Positions 28,010 to 38,263 of a DNA stretch of 64,000 bases are shown in pieces. The stretch is taken from positions 1,922,001 to 1,986,000 of the forward strand of contig NZ_CP094357.1 of assembly GCF_014779555.2 (NCBI RefSeq), in the 5' to 3' direction. The stretch's first letter is position 1, and the number at the start of each line of letters is the position of its first letter. The notes under the pieces were generated by a model that did no database searches, was not told the origin of the DNA, and saw only the letters and a program-made list of their open reading frames with translations. The translations under genes and the position numbers were made by a program. The stretch comes from Lysobacter capsici. GTDB lineage: Bacteria; Pseudomonadota; Gammaproteobacteria; Xanthomonadales; Xanthomonadaceae.

Positions 28010-29734
28010 TCAGGCCGTAGTAAGCGCGCGATTGCCGTCGACCACGCGGTCGCGGCCTTCGCCCTTGGCGCGGTACAGCGCGGCGTCGGCGATCTGCAGC
28101 AGTTGCTGCGGGGTTTCGCGATCGTCCTGCGAGGTCGCCAGACCGATTGAGCAGGTCGCCGGGCCGAAGGTCTGGCGCAGGTGCAGGATCGTGGTCGAAC
28201 CGATCGCCGCGCGGATCTGCTCGGCGCGCTTGAGCGCGGTGGCGGCATCGGTTTCGGGCAGCACGATGGTGAATTCCTCGCCGCCGTAGCGGCAGGCGAT
28301 GTCTTCGTTGCGGACCAGGTCGTGCAGCACTTGCCCGACCCGCGCCAGCAGCGCGTCGCCGGCGGCGTGGCCGTGGGTGTCGTTGAAGCGCTTGAAGTGG
28401 TCGATGTCGAGCATCAGCACCGACAGCGGCAGTTTGCGGCGCTGGCAGCGCAGCAGTTCGCGCTGCAGGTTCTCTTCCAGATAGCGGCGGTTGAATAGGC
28501 CGGTCAGCGGATCGCGCAAGGACTGCACGCGCAGGGTTTCGCGCAGTTGCAGGTTGACGATGGCCTGGCTGAGTTGTTCGGCGATGGACTGGATCAGCAG
28601 CAGGTCGGCGTCCTGGGGCGGTTGCTCGCCGCTCAGGCACAGCAGGCCCAGCGAGGTGTTCTGCGCCATCAGCGGCACGCACAGGTTCCAGCGCGGGTCG
28701 TCGCCGCCGCGCGCCGGTTCCAGGTGATTGCAGCGCACCGCGCCGCGATCGCCCTGGACCTGCTGCAACTGGCCGCGGCGCAGCGCCCAGCAGTCGTTGG
28801 GATGGAGCAGGTCGGCGCTGACGATCTTTTCCTCGCCGAAGCGCGCGGCGGTTTCGGCCAGGTTCTGCGAGGCGCGCAGGATGTAGCAGCGTCCGCCGAT
28901 GCTCGGGATCAGGTCGGCGATCAGGTGCGCGGTCATGTCCATCGCTTCGTGCAGGTTCTGGCAGCTCTGCAGCAGGCCGGCGTAATGGCTCAGGCTGCGG
29001 TGGCGCTCGGTCAGCAGATGGCGTTCGGACGCCGAGGCTTCCAGGTCGATCAGGGCCTGGCGGGTCTCGCGTTCCAGCTCGCGGCTGCGCCGGTTCTCGC
29101 GCCACAGGCTGTACATCAGCAGCGCCAGCAGGACCATCGCCAGGCCGATGCCGAGCACCACCAGCGCGGTCAGCAGGCTGGCGCGATGTTCGCTGCGGGC
29201 GTGGCGCGCGGCCAGCAGCGCGCGCTCGCGCTCGCGCATGACCTGGGCGAGCGCGGTCAGCTCGCGCATCTGCTCGTAGCCCTTGCTGGTCTGGGCGTCG
29301 ATCCGCGCCTGCGCCGGGTCGCGGCTGTGCAGTTCGACCAGGCGGTCGATCTCGGTCAGGCGCGCGCGCACCTTGCGTTCGAGGTCGCGGGCGAGGTGGT
29401 TCTGCTGCGGGTTGTCGGCGGTCAGGGCGATCAGTCGGCCGGCGCTGCTGAGCGCGCCGGGGATGCTGGTCAGGTATTCGGCGTGCAGGGTCGAGCGGTC
29501 GGTGAGGCGGTAACCGCGGGCGCTGGATTCGACCGTGCGGGTCGCCGCCACGGTCGCTTCGATCTCGCCGAGCACCTGGTAGGAATGCTCGACCCACTGC
29601 GAACTGCTGGCGAATTCGCGCAGACCCCACACCGTGGCCACGCCGACGGCGGCCAGCAGCAGCGCCGACAGCAGGAACGCTGGCAGGCGGTAGGCGCGAT
29701 AGGGCTGCGGGCGGGTGGGCTGAGACGGGAGCAA
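28010..29734 (-). CDS. CHASE3-GAF-GGEEF diguanylate cyclase
   Basis: 574 residues. Membrane helix near 20-40, periplasmic CHASE3-like helical sensor (about 45-185; [13 protein letters not shown] is a CHASE3 hallmark), second helix ([20 protein letters not shown]), GAF domain (about 245-405), and a GGDEF domain. The active loop is CRYGGEEF with an RxxD inhibitory site (RNED) five residues before, so an active, product-inhibited c-di-GMP synthase is expected. The only start near the N-terminus is TTG 29734; no in-frame ATG precedes the first helix. Divergent from leuS. Confidence 0.9.
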   Translation of the reverse strand: MLPSQPTRPQPYRAYRLPAFLLSALLLAAVGVATVWGLREFASSSQWVEHSYQVLGEIEATVAATRTVESSARGYRLTDRSTLHAEYLTSIPGALSSAGRLIALTADNPQQNHLARDLERKVRARLTEIDRLVELHSRDPAQARIDAQTSKGYEQMRELTALAQVMRERERALLAARHARSEHRASLLTALVVLGIGLAMVLLALLMYSLWRENRRSRELERETRQALIDLEASASERHLLTERHRSLSHYAGLLQSCQNLHEAMDMTAHLIADLIPSIGGRCYILRASQNLAETAARFGEEKIVSADLLHPNDCWALRRGQLQQVQGDRGAVRCNHLEPARGGDDPRWNLCVPLMAQNTSLGLLCLSGEQPPQDADLLLIQSIAEQLSQAIVNLQLRETLRVQSLRDPLTGLFNRRYLEENLQRELLRCQRRKLPLSVLMLDIDHFKRFNDTHGHAAGDALLARVGQVLHDLVRNEDIACRYGGEEFTIVLPETDAATALKRAEQIRAAIGSTTILHLRQTFGPATCSIGLATSQDDRETPQQLLQIADAALYRAKGEGRDRVVDGNRALTTA

Positions 29735-29977
29735 GGCGGGCTCGGGCGACGTTTCGGCGCAGGCATCATCCCATACGGTGGCCTGGCTGCCGCGGATTCG
29801 GCCGATAACGCACGCCGATGGGCTCAGTTAACGTGCCAGCCTGAGTGGTTACGGGGATTGTTCGATTCGACGACCGCGCCGCCGCGACCGATCGATCCAG
29901 GCCGTCGCGGCCCGAATGGCGGGCTTTTGTGCGCTGCGGTAGGCTTGCCGGTCCTGTCCTCTCGCCATTGCCCACCC

Positions 29978-32746
29978 GTGTCCGACGCCGCCCCCGCCCC
30001 GCACGACCCCAAGAACGAACACCACGGCTTCGATCCCAGCGCCCTGGAAGCCGCCGCCCAACGCTATTGGGACGCCACGCGCGCGTTCGAGGTGGACGAG
30101 CGCTCCGACAAGCCCAAGTACTACTGCCTGTCGATGCTGCCGTATCCGTCCGGCGCGCTGCACATGGGCCACGTGCGCAACTACACCATCGGCGACGTGA
30201 TCAGCCGCTACAAGCGCATGACCGGGTTCAACGTGCTGCAGCCGATGGGCTGGGACGCGTTCGGCCTGCCGGCCGAGAACGCCGCGATCAAGAACAAGAC
30301 CGCGCCGGCCAAGTGGACCTACGCCAACATCGCCCACATGAAGGCGCAGCTCAAGACCATGGGCTACGCGATCGACTGGTCGCGCGAATTCGCCACCTGC
30401 ACGCCGGACTACTACGTCCACGAGCAGCGCATGTTCGTGCGGCTGATGAAGAAGGGCCTGGCCTATCGCAAGAACTCGGTGGTGAACTGGGATCCGATCG
30501 ATCAGACCGTGCTGGCCAACGAGCAGGTCATCGACGGCCGCGGCTGGCGCACCGGCGCGTTGGTGGAGAAGCGCGAGATTCCGCAGTGGTTCCTCAAGAT
30601 CACCGACTACGCGCAGGAACTGCTCGACGGCCTGGACACGCTGCCGGGCTGGCCCGAGGCGGTCAAGACGATGCAGCGCAACTGGATCGGCCGCAGCGAG
30701 GGCCTGGAGATCCGCTTCGACGTGCGCGACGAAGCCGGCAACCCGGTTGATCCGCTGACCGTGTTCACGACCCGTCCGGACACCTTGATGGGCGTGACCT
30801 ACGTATCGATCGCCGCCGAACATCCGCTGGCCGCGCACGCCGCCAAGACCGACGCCGATCTGGCCGCGTTCATCGCCGAACTGCGCAAGGGCGGCGTGTC
30901 CGAAGCCGAACTGGAAACCCAGGAAAAGCGCGGCCGCGACACCGGCCTGCGCGCGATCCATCCGGTCACCGGCGAACAAGTGCCGGTGTTCGTCGCCAAC
31001 TTCGTGCTGATGAACTACGGCACCGGCGCGGTCATGGCCGTGCCCGGCCACGATCAGCGCGACTGGGAATTCGCCAAGCGCTACCACCTGCCGATCAAGA
31101 CCGTGATCGTGCCCGACGCGGTGCGCGATGCGCTGGCCGAGATCGGCCGCGACGTCGCCCGTCATCCCGACGCGATGAGCAGCGCGCTCGGCGGCGGCCC
31201 GTCGATCGACGTGTACGACACCGGCGCGGCGGTGCAGGTGGTCGAACAGTTCCAAAGCGCGATACAGGAACAGGGTCCGTGGACCGAGCGCGGCTGGCTG
31301 GTCAATTCCGGCGAGTACGACGGCATGGATTTCCAGCAGTCGCTCGACGCGCTGGCGACCCGCTTCGAAGCGCAAGGTCGCGGCAACCGCCGGGTCAACT
31401 ACCGCCTGCGCGACTGGGGCGTGAGCCGTCAGCGTTATTGGGGTTGTCCGATCCCGGTGATCCTGTGCGCCAAGTGCGGCGACGTGCCGGTGCCGGAAGA
31501 TCAGTTGCCGGTGGTGCTGCCGGAAGACGTCGAATTCAGCGGCGTCGCCTCGCCGATCAAGTCCGACCCGCAGTGGCGCAAGACCACCTGCCCGAGCTGC
31601 GGCGGCGATGCCGAGCGCGAGACCGACACCTTCGACACCTTCATGGAGTCGAGCTGGTACTACGCGCGCTACACCTCGCCGGGCGCGGCCGATCAGGTCG
31701 ACGAGCGCGCCAAGTACTGGACGCCGGTCGACCAGTACATCGGCGGCATCGAGCACGCGATCTTGCATCTGATGTATTTCCGCTTCTATCACAAGCTCAT
31801 GCGCGACCAGGGCCTGGTCAACAGCGACGAGCCGGCGACCAACCTGATGACGCAGGGCATGGTGATCGCCGATACCTTCTACCGCACGCAGGCCGATGGC
31901 CGGCCGGACTGGATCAATCCGGCCGATGTGGAGATCCAGCGCGACGAGCGCGGCCGCATCACCGGCGCGCTGCTCAAGGCCGATGGCCAGCCGGTGGAGA
32001 TCGGCGGCACCGAGAAAATGTCGAAGTCGAAGAACAACGGCGTCGATCCGCAGCTGATGGTCGGCAAGTTCGGCGCCGACACGGTGCGCCTGTTCTCGAT
32101 GTTCGCCGCGCCGCCGGACCAGTCGCTGGAATGGAACGAGGCCGGCGTGGAAGGCATGGCGCGGTTCCTGCGCCGGGTGTGGGTATCGGTGCACAAGCAC
32201 GTCGCCGACGGCGCCGCGCCGGCGCTGGACCTGGCCTCGCTCGACGCCGCGCAGAAGACCCTGCGCCGCCAGCTGCACGAAGCGATCCAGAAGGTCGGCG
32301 ACGATTACGGCCGCCGCCACAGCTTCAACACCGCGATCGCCGTGGTGATGGAGCTGCACAACCACCTGTCCAAGTTCGACGACCTCAGCGACAACGGTCG
32401 CGCGTTGCGTCAGGAAGTCCTGGCGTCGATCGTGCTGCTGCTCAACCCGATCACCCCGCACACCAGCCATGCGTTGTGGCAGGTGCTGGGCCATGCCGAG
32501 ACCCTGATCGAAGACCTGCCGTTCCCGCAGGCCGACAAGTCCGCGCTGACCCGCGACACGGTGACCCTGGCGGTGCAGGTCAACGGCAAGCTGCGCGGCA
32601 CGATCGAGGTTCCGGTCGGCATCGCCAAGGAGGACGCCGAGCGCCTGGCCCTGGCCGAGCCGAACGTGGTCAAGTTCATGGAAGGCCTGAGCGTGCGCAA
32701 GGTGATCGTGGTGCCGGGCAAGATCGTCAATATCGTCGCGTCGTAA
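29978..32746 (+). CDS. leuS: Leucyl-tRNA synthetase
   Basis: 922 residues; charges tRNA-Leu with leucine. Class I motifs: HMGH at residues 62-65 ([17 protein letters not shown]) and KMSKS at 680-684. The CP1 editing domain is present ([13 protein letters not shown]), as are the zinc-type Cys pairs in [13 protein letters not shown] and CPSCGGD. GTG 29978 is the start ([20 protein letters not shown]); the frame is open much further upstream, but that part overlaps the cyclase gene and is spurious. It is about 60 residues longer than E. coli LeuS; much of the excess is an insertion around residues 380-430 ([19 protein letters not shown]). Confidence 0.96.
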   Translation: MSDAAPAPHDPKNEHHGFDPSALEAAAQRYWDATRAFEVDERSDKPKYYCLSMLPYPSGALHMGHVRNYTIGDVISRYKRMTGFNVLQPMGWDAFGLPAENAAIKNKTAPAKWTYANIAHMKAQLKTMGYAIDWSREFATCTPDYYVHEQRMFVRLMKKGLAYRKNSVVNWDPIDQTVLANEQVIDGRGWRTGALVEKREIPQWFLKITDYAQELLDGLDTLPGWPEAVKTMQRNWIGRSEGLEIRFDVRDEAGNPVDPLTVFTTRPDTLMGVTYVSIAAEHPLAAHAAKTDADLAAFIAELRKGGVSEAELETQEKRGRDTGLRAIHPVTGEQVPVFVANFVLMNYGTGAVMAVPGHDQRDWEFAKRYHLPIKTVIVPDAVRDALAEIGRDVARHPDAMSSALGGGPSIDVYDTGAAVQVVEQFQSAIQEQGPWTERGWLVNSGEYDGMDFQQSLDALATRFEAQGRGNRRVNYRLRDWGVSRQRYWGCPIPVILCAKCGDVPVPEDQLPVVLPEDVEFSGVASPIKSDPQWRKTTCPSCGGDAERETDTFDTFMESSWYYARYTSPGAADQVDERAKYWTPVDQYIGGIEHAILHLMYFRFYHKLMRDQGLVNSDEPATNLMTQGMVIADTFYRTQADGRPDWINPADVEIQRDERGRITGALLKADGQPVEIGGTEKMSKSKNNGVDPQLMVGKFGADTVRLFSMFAAPPDQSLEWNEAGVEGMARFLRRVWVSVHKHVADGAAPALDLASLDAAQKTLRRQLHEAIQKVGDDYGRRHSFNTAIAVVMELHNHLSKFDDLSDNGRALRQEVLASIVLLLNPITPHTSHALWQVLGHAETLIEDLPFPQADKSALTRDTVTLAVQVNGKLRGTIEVPVGIAKEDAERLALAEPNVVKFMEGLSVRKVIVVPGKIVNIVAS

Positions 32747-32770
32747 GTTGCGCGGCGGGGCGGGGGACGG

Positions 32771-32830
32771 CGAAAAGCGAAAAGCGAAAAGCGAAAAGCG
32801 AAAAGCGAAAAGCGAAAAGCGAAAAGCGAA
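32771..32830. repeat. Heptanucleotide tandem array (CGAAAAG x8)
   Basis: Eight perfect copies of CGAAAAG (32771-32826) run straight into CGAATCCCCC, the 5' end of an AAAGCGAATCCCC element. It lies 25 bp after leuS. The perfect copies suggest recent expansion. Confidence 0.95.
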
Positions 32831-33105
32831 TCCCCCCTCGGTCCCCCTTTTGCAAAGGGGGAAGACGAGCACGGGCTTTGCCGAGAGGTGAAGCGATTGA
32901 GGTAGTTGCAAAGCCAAGGCAGCAGTAGCGAAGCCCCGCGAGTTGCCGAGCGAGGCGTTGCGAAACGAAGCGGTGCTTTCAGCCCCGTCGGCACCGCCGC
33001 AACGGCCGCCACCCGACGCCATCACTCTCGCTTTCCCCTATGGAAAAGAATCGCTGTTGCTTTCCCCCCCTTTGGAAAAGCGGGGCAGGGGATTCGCTTT
33101 TGCCT
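32827..33105. repeat. Inverted pair of AAAGCGAATCCCC-type elements between leuS and GST gene
   Basis: Left unit (about 32822-32865) contains GCGAATCCCCCCTCG and CCCCCTTTTGCAAAGGGGG. The right unit (about 33060-33105) contains CCCCCCTTTGGAAAAGCGGG and GGGGATTCGCTTTT in inverse order. This is the third locus of the family in the window. The remainder of the 416-bp gap holds no gene. Confidence 0.75.
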
Positions 33106-33162
33106 CTGCCTTTGCCTCAGCCCTCCCAGCCCCACCAGCACCCAATTCCCCAAGCCGCCTCC

Positions 33163-33816
33163 ATGACCCCCATCCTCTACTGCCACCCCGACTCCGGCTT
33201 CAGCTACAAAGTCGCGCTGGTCCTGCGCCTGCTCGGCATCGAATTCGAACAACGCCAGGTCAACATCCGCATCCCGCGCGACCAGCGCTCGCAGGAATTC
33301 CGCGACCTCGCCGTCCACGGCGAAATCCCGGTGCTGCGCATCGACGGCCTGGTGCTGTGCCAATCGAATGTGATCCTCGACTATCTCGCCGTGCGCGAAA
33401 GCCGCCTCGACGGTGCCGATCTCGAACATCGCCTGCACGTGCGCGAATGGCTGGCCTGGGAAGCCAACCGGATCAGCCTCAACCTCGCCCACTCGCGCTA
33501 CGGCCGCCAGATCGGCCACTACGACCCGGCCGTGCTGGCCTGGTACGACCGCCGCTCGATCGCCGACCTCGACCGCCTGCAGGCGCAGCTGAGCCAGACC
33601 GCGTGGCTGGCCGGCGCCGCGCCGACCATCGCCGACGTCGCCTGCAGCGGTTACCTGCTGTACGCGATCGAGCCCTGGGCCGACGCGGCCGGTTTCCCGC
33701 GGCGGCTGTGGAGCGAACGCTGGCCGGCGGTCGATGCTTGGCTCGAACGCCTGCTCGCGTTGCCGGGCGCGCAATCGCCGCAGGCGCTGTTCGCCGGGCA
33801 CGAGATTCGCTACTGA
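33163..33816 (+). CDS. Glutathione S-transferase family protein
   Basis: 217 residues, cytoplasmic. The N-terminal thioredoxin-like domain starts MTPILYCHPDSGFSYKVALV and contains the glutathione-contact segment GEIPVLRIDG and the QSN (for QSxAI) turn. The C-terminal helical domain has PTIADVACSGYLLYAIE, the usual GST N-capping box. It would conjugate or reduce with glutathione; the substrate is unknown. The ATG at 33163 is chosen because the longer frame runs back into repeat sequence. Confidence 0.88.
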   Translation: MTPILYCHPDSGFSYKVALVLRLLGIEFEQRQVNIRIPRDQRSQEFRDLAVHGEIPVLRIDGLVLCQSNVILDYLAVRESRLDGADLEHRLHVREWLAWEANRISLNLAHSRYGRQIGHYDPAVLAWYDRRSIADLDRLQAQLSQTAWLAGAAPTIADVACSGYLLYAIEPWADAAGFPRRLWSERWPAVDAWLERLLALPGAQSPQALFAGHEIRY

Positions 33817-33930
33817 ATCGAGCCGGATCGATCGCGCCGTGCATCAGAACCGCATCGCGCACACCACCCAGGCCCGCGCGGTTCAGCCTTGCTATTGATG
33901 CCCGCAGCCGCGTCGTCCAGACTTCGCCCC

Positions 33931-34455
33931 ATGACGCCTCGCTCTCCCTTCCTGTTCAAAGCGGCTGCCCGCACGTCGCTTTTGGCCCTCGTGCTGGCTT
34001 TGTCGGCCTGTGGATTCCAGCTGCGCCAGGCCCTGACCCTGCCGCCCGACCTCGGTCCGGTGCGGGTGGTCTCGGCCGATCGCTACAGCCCGCTGGCCGA
34101 ATCGCTGGCCCAGGCGCTGACCCGCGCCGGCGCGGTGCCGGCGCAGCCCGATTCCAGCGAGGTCGCGGTGCTCGACCTGATCTCCGAGCGCTGGGGCGAC
34201 AGCCCGGCCGCGCTCGACGAACTTGGCCGCGTGCAGGAATACAGCCTGCGCTACGCGGTGGTGTTCGAACTGCGCAAGGCCGACGGCAAGGCGCTGGTGC
34301 CGCGCCAGACCATCGAACTGTCGCGCGACTACGTGTCCAACCCGACCAACGCCATCGGCACCGAGGGCGAGCGCGAAATCCTGATGCGCGAAATGCGCCG
34401 CGACATGAGCGCCGCGGTGCTGCGCCGGATCGGCGCGGTCAGCGAGCGGCGCTGA
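33931..34455 (+). CDS. lptE: LPS-assembly lipoprotein LptE
   Basis: 174 residues. Lipoprotein signal with lipobox LSAC (ALVLALSACGFQLRQ), the canonical beginning of LptE. It plugs the LptD barrel and helps export LPS to the outer leaflet. The context leuS-lptE-holA-nadD is the usual gammaproteobacterial order. The last part (YVSNPTNAIGTEGEREILMR) matches the family pattern. holA follows after 25 bp, so the two are probably co-transcribed. Confidence 0.93.
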   Translation: MTPRSPFLFKAAARTSLLALVLALSACGFQLRQALTLPPDLGPVRVVSADRYSPLAESLAQALTRAGAVPAQPDSSEVAVLDLISERWGDSPAALDELGRVQEYSLRYAVVFELRKADGKALVPRQTIELSRDYVSNPTNAIGTEGEREILMREMRRDMSAAVLRRIGAVSERR

Positions 34456-34480
34456 GCCGCCCGCGCCGCCGACCCTCGCG

Positions 34481-35527
34481 ATGGAACTGACCCCCGAGCG
34501 CCTGCTCGGTCAACTCGACAACGAAGCGCTGCGGCCGGTCTATCTGATCGCCGGCCCCGAACCGTTGCGCGTGCTCGAAGCCGCCGACGCGGTGCGCGCC
34601 GCCGCGCGCAAGCAGGGCATCGCCGAACGCGAAATCTTCGAAGCCGAAGGCAACCAGCGCGAACCCGACTGGAACGCGATGTCGGCCTCGTTCCGCGCGC
34701 CCAGCCTGTTCGCCAGCCGGCGCCTGCTGGAACTGCGCCTGCCCAGCGGCAAGCCGGGCAAGGAAGGCGCCGAAGTCATCAGCGATTTCTGCGCCGATCC
34801 GCCGCACGACGTCAGCCTGCTGATCACCGCAGGCGACTGGAGCAAGCAGCACGGCGGCAAATGGAGCGAAGCGGTCGGCCGGATCGGCCACATCGCGGTC
34901 GCCTGGGCGATCAAGCCGCACGAACTGCCCGACTGGATCGAACGCCGCCTGCGCGCGCGCGGCCTGCGCGCCGACCGCGACGCGGTGCAGAGCCTGGCCG
35001 ATCGGGTCGAGGGCAACCTGCTCGCCGCCGCGCAGGAAGTCGACAAGCTCGCCTTGCTGTCCGACGGCGAAACCCTGGACCTCGAACGCATGCAGGCGCT
35101 GGTCGCCGACGCCGCGCGCTTCGACGTGTTCCGCGTGCTCGACGCGGCCATGAACGGGCAGGGCGCGCAGGTCTCGCGCATGCTCGCCGGCTTGCGCGCC
35201 GAGGGCGAGGCGGTGCCGGCCCTGCTCGGCATGGTGGTGATGGAACTGCAGCGCACCGCCGCGCTGGCGCGGGTCAGCGCGCGCGGCGGCAATATCGCCT
35301 CGGAATTCAAGGCGCAGCGGATCTGGGATTCGAAGCAGCCGATGTACCGCCGCGCCCTGCAGCGTCACGACGCGCGGCGTTGGGAACTGCTGCTGGCCCA
35401 GGCCGGCCGGGTCGACCGCATGGCCAAGGGCCGCGAGGCCGGCGACGCCTGGGTCGCGCTGGAACGCCTGCTGCTGGCGGTCGCCGAGCCGCGCGCGCTG
35501 CGCCTGCTCAGCGTCTCGGCCGGCTGA
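34481..35527 (+). CDS. holA: DNA polymerase III delta subunit
   Basis: 348 residues, usual length. The delta subunit opens the beta clamp within the clamp loader. Starts MELTPERLLGQL with RPVYLIAGPEPLRVLEAADA, the degenerate P-loop-like region seen in HolA. The C-terminal collar region is present. It sits between lptE and nadD. Confidence 0.95.
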   Translation: MELTPERLLGQLDNEALRPVYLIAGPEPLRVLEAADAVRAAARKQGIAEREIFEAEGNQREPDWNAMSASFRAPSLFASRRLLELRLPSGKPGKEGAEVISDFCADPPHDVSLLITAGDWSKQHGGKWSEAVGRIGHIAVAWAIKPHELPDWIERRLRARGLRADRDAVQSLADRVEGNLLAAAQEVDKLALLSDGETLDLERMQALVADAARFDVFRVLDAAMNGQGAQVSRMLAGLRAEGEAVPALLGMVVMELQRTAALARVSARGGNIASEFKAQRIWDSKQPMYRRALQRHDARRWELLLAQAGRVDRMAKGREAGDAWVALERLLLAVAEPRALRLLSVSAG

Positions 35528-35561
35528 GCCGGGACATGAGCCGGCGACACGGAGTCCGCGC

Positions 35562-36215
35562 ATGAGCCTGCTGGTCTTCTACGGCGGCACCTTCGATCCG
35601 ATCCACGACGGCCACCTGGCGATCGCCTGCGCCGCCCGCGACGCCCTGCGCGCGCGGGTGCGGCTGATGCCGGCCGCCGACCCGCCGCATCGCGCGCCGC
35701 CCGGCGCCAGCGCCGAGCACCGCGCGCGCATGCTCGATCTGGCCGTGGCCGGCGAACGCGACCTGGTCGTCGACCGCCGCGAGCTGGGTCGTGAAGGCCG
35801 CTCCTACACGGTCGAAACCCTGCGCGAGGTCCGCGCCGAGGTCGGCCCGGAGCAGCCGCTGGCCCTGCTGGTCGGCGCCGACAGCTTTCTCGACCTGCCG
35901 CAGTGGCGCGAATGGCAGGCGCTGTTCGATCTGGCCCATTTCGTCGTCGCCGAGCGCCCGGGCAGCCCGCTCGACCCGGCCCGCATAGAATTCGCAGCAG
36001 GCCGTGAGACGACCGACGTCGAGGCCCTGCGCGGCACCCCGGCCGGCCGGGTCTACCGCCTGCACCAGCCGCTGCACGCCGAATCGGCCAGCCAGGTGCG
36101 CTCGCTGATCGCCGCCGGGCAGGCCTGGCGCCAGTACGTCCCGGCGCCGGTGGCCGCCTACATCGAGCGCCACGGCCTGTACGGCGTCCCGGCCGTGCGC
36201 GGCGCGCCGGTATAG
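35562..36215 (+). CDS. nadD: Nicotinate-nucleotide adenylyltransferase
   Basis: 217 residues; makes deamido-NAD from nicotinate mononucleotide and ATP. Nucleotidyltransferase motif GGTFDPIHDGHL at residues 6-17, GRSYTVETL and the C-terminal SASQVRSLIAAG (ISSTxIR-like) motif are in place. A GGAG lies upstream of the ATG. It starts 34 bp after holA. Confidence 0.95.
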   Translation: MSLLVFYGGTFDPIHDGHLAIACAARDALRARVRLMPAADPPHRAPPGASAEHRARMLDLAVAGERDLVVDRRELGREGRSYTVETLREVRAEVGPEQPLALLVGADSFLDLPQWREWQALFDLAHFVVAERPGSPLDPARIEFAAGRETTDVEALRGTPAGRVYRLHQPLHAESASQVRSLIAAGQAWRQYVPAPVAAYIERHGLYGVPAVRGAPV

Positions 36216-36223
36216 GCCTCCGG

Positions 36224-36229
36224 TATAAT
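36224..36229 (+). promoter_or_regulatory. Possible -10 element upstream of rsfS
   Basis: A perfect TATAAT lies 38 bp before the rsfS start and 8 bp after the nadD stop. No clear -35 precedes it. It suggests rsfS can be transcribed independently of nadD. Confidence 0.4.
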
Positions 36230-36267
36230 CCCGGCACACATTCCCGATAACGCAGAGCCGCATTCTC

Positions 36268-36702
36268 TTGACCAGCCAAGCCCAAGTCATCAAGACCCAG
36301 TTGCCGAACCCGCCGCCGCCGACCGAGCTGATCCTCAAGACGGTCCACGCCGCGGTCGAAGAACTCAAGGCCAAGGATGTCGTCGAGATCGACGTACGCG
36401 GCAAGAGCAGCGTTACCGACTACATGATCGTCGCGTCCGGCACCTCCACCCGCCACGTCAAGTCGATCGCCGACGAAGTGGTCAAGTTCGCCAAGAACCT
36501 CGACGTCATGCCGCTGGGCGTGGAAGGCGAGCGCGAAGCCGAATGGGTGCTGGTCGACCTCGGCGACGTCGTCGTCCACGTCATGCTGCCGCGCGTGCGC
36601 GAGTTCTACGCGCTCGAGCGCCTGTGGACGGTCGGCGACCAGCCGCCGCCGCCGGAAGGCTACGAAGGCAAGTTCGAGACCGACGACGAAGACCGCTTCT
36701 GA
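36268..36702 (+). CDS. rsfS: Ribosome silencing factor RsfS
   Basis: 144 residues from a TTG start. RsfS binds uL14 on the 50S subunit and blocks subunit joining under starvation. Core motif: DVVEIDVRGKSSVTDYMIVASGTSTRHV. The tail is acidic (EGKFETDDEDRF). In related genomes rlmH follows directly; here a terminator follows and rlmH lies 22 kb away. Confidence 0.94.
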   Translation: MTSQAQVIKTQLPNPPPPTELILKTVHAAVEELKAKDVVEIDVRGKSSVTDYMIVASGTSTRHVKSIADEVVKFAKNLDVMPLGVEGEREAEWVLVDLGDVVVHVMLPRVREFYALERLWTVGDQPPPPEGYEGKFETDDEDRF

Positions 36703-36735
36703 TAGCGGCTACGAGCGGAACGTTTCGCAACGAAT

Positions 36736-36767
36736 AACGACGGCGCCCACGGGCGCCGTCGTCGTTT
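36736..36767 (+). terminator. Terminator of rsfS
   Basis: AACGACGGCGCCC-AC-GGGCGCCGTCGTCGTTT, a long perfect stem 34 bp after the stop. Confidence 0.8.
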
Positions 36768-36843
36768 CAAGCCCCGTCGATTCAAGCCCCGTCGATTCAA
36801 GCCCCTCTCCCGCAAGCGGGAGAGGGGTTGGGGTGAGGGGCTC
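36767..36843. repeat. 15-bp direct repeat followed by CCCTCTCCC palindrome
   Basis: TTCAAGCCCCGTCGA occurs twice plus a partial third copy (36766-36805). It leads into CCCTCTCCCGCAAGCGGGAG and GGGTTGGGGTGAGGG, a repeat often seen between genes in xanthomonads and pseudomonads. Confidence 0.75.
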
Positions 36844-36861
36844 TCACGATCGCCAGACAAA

Positions 36862-36891
36862 GAAAAAGGGCGCCCAAGGCGCCCTTTCTCG
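36862..36891 (-). terminator. Terminator of the BI-1 family gene
   Basis: GAAAGGGCGCC-TT-GGGCGCCCTTTTTC read on the minus strand, 21 bp after the BI-1 gene stop. Confidence 0.88.
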
Positions 36892-36911
36892 TCAACCGCA
36901 ACCCGACCGAA

Positions 36912-37673
36912 TCAGTTACGCGACTGAATCTTCGACAGCAAGCGCAGGAACTCGATATACAGCCACACCAAGGTGACCATCAGCCCGAACGCGCCGTACC
37001 ACTCCATGTACTTCGGCGCGCCCTGCTCGACGCCGGTCTCGATGAAATCGAAGTCCAGCACCAGGTTAAGCGCAGCCACCACGACCACGAACAGGCTGAA
37101 ACCGATCCCGATGATCCCCGACTGGTGGATATACGGCACCTGGATGTTGAAGAAGCTCAGCGCGAAGCTGACCAGATAGAGCAGGGCGATGCCGCCGGTG
37201 GCCGCGACCACCCCGAGCTTGAAGTTCTCGGTCGCCTTGATCAGGCCCGAACGGTAGGCGAACAGCAGCGCGAACAGGGTGCCGAAGGTCAGCATCACCG
37301 CCTGGATCACGATGCCCGGGAAGCGTGCCTCGAACAGCGAGGAGATCGCGCCGAGGAAGAAGCCCTCGACCAGCGCGTACAGCGGCGCCGTCACCGGCGA
37401 CCAGGTCTTCTTGAAGGTGGTGACCAGGGCCAGCACCAGGCCGCCGATCGCGCCGCCCCAGATGTACGGACCGGCGCCGATCACGCCCTGCTCGGTGATC
37501 TGCACCTGGCTCCAGGCGAAGGCCGCGGTGAGCACGGTCAGCAGCAGCAGGAAACCGGTCTTGTTGACCGTGCCGTTCAGGGTCATCACCTGATCGCCGC
37601 CGCGCACGACCGCGCCGCTGCCCAGGTCGAGGAAAGTCGATTCCTTCAATGCGGGATTGCCGCTGCGCATCAT
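36912..37673 (-). CDS. Bax inhibitor-1 / YccA-like membrane protein
   Basis: 253 residues with seven predicted membrane helices. The family includes pH-gated calcium leak channels and YccA, a modulator of FtsH proteolysis. Family segments: APLYALVEGFFLGAISSLFE and the final acidic/aromatic YIEFLRLLSKIQ. An AAGGAG lies 7 nt upstream of the first of two adjacent ATG codons (37673). It faces the rsfS cluster convergently. Confidence 0.87.
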   Translation of the reverse strand: MMRSGNPALKESTFLDLGSGAVVRGGDQVMTLNGTVNKTGFLLLLTVLTAAFAWSQVQITEQGVIGAGPYIWGGAIGGLVLALVTTFKKTWSPVTAPLYALVEGFFLGAISSLFEARFPGIVIQAVMLTFGTLFALLFAYRSGLIKATENFKLGVVAATGGIALLYLVSFALSFFNIQVPYIHQSGIIGIGFSLFVVVVAALNLVLDFDFIETGVEQGAPKYMEWYGAFGLMVTLVWLYIEFLRLLSKIQSRN

Positions 37674-37897
37674 GGTCTTGCTCCTTGAAAACGTACCGCG
37701 CACAGGCCGCGATACTTGAGAATGAATATCTACTTGGGGCCGAAGCATACACGGCGCAAGCGTCGCCGCGCCTGGGCGCAAGCGGCCGGCGCGCGAGCCG
37801 CCCGAATCGATCGCATCGGCCTCATTGACAGCGGCGAAAGCGCCCACCACACTATGCGGCCTTTCGCGGGGTTGGCGTGCCGCGGGAGTCCCGGCTT

Positions 37898-37974
37898 CGG
37901 GGTATAGCTCAGCCTGGTAGAGCGCCAGCTTTGGGAGCTGGATGTCGTGGGTTCGAATCCCTCTGCCCCGACCA
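37898..37974 (+). tRNA. tRNA-Pro (TGG)
   Basis: 77 nt. Acceptor CGGGGTA/TGCCCCG, anticodon loop TTTGGGA, T-arm GGGTTCGAATCCC, encoded CCA. First of a four-tRNA cluster. Confidence 0.95.
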
Positions 37975-38015
37975 TCCGTCGAACAGGCCGAGCGTCAGTT
38001 AAGATTCTCCGACTG

Positions 38016-38092
38016 GCGCCCGTAGCTCAACCGGATAGAGCACCGGCCTTCTAAGCCGGTGGTTGCAGGTTCGATTCCTGCCGGGCGCGCCA
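38016..38092 (+). tRNA. tRNA-Arg (TCT)
   Basis: 77 nt. Acceptor GCGCCCG/CGGGCGC, anticodon loop CTTCTAA, T-loop GTTCGATTC, encoded CCA. Confidence 0.95.
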
Positions 38093-38131
38093 CGTCGTAA
38101 AGCGTTAAGATGTAGCTTGTAGATGCATATG

Positions 38132-38208
<77 letters not shown>

Positions 38209-38216
38209 AATTTTAG

Positions 38217-38246
38217 TTGTGCGGCACCACGTAGTTCGGTTATAGT
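38217..38246 (+). promoter_or_regulatory. Sigma-70-like promoter of tRNA-Lys
   Basis: TTGTGC, 18-bp spacer, TATAGT, ending 17 bp before the tRNA. It suggests that tRNA-Lys has its own promoter within the cluster. Confidence 0.5.
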
Positions 38247-38263
38247 GTCGCTCCGGTTTTATC

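Noticed and set aside
28547-29977. Long upstream extension of the leuS reading frame
   Set aside because: It is antisense to the CHASE3-GAF-GGEEF gene, has Gln/Ala/Val-rich shadow composition and no match to LeuS N-termini; GTG 29978 is the real start.
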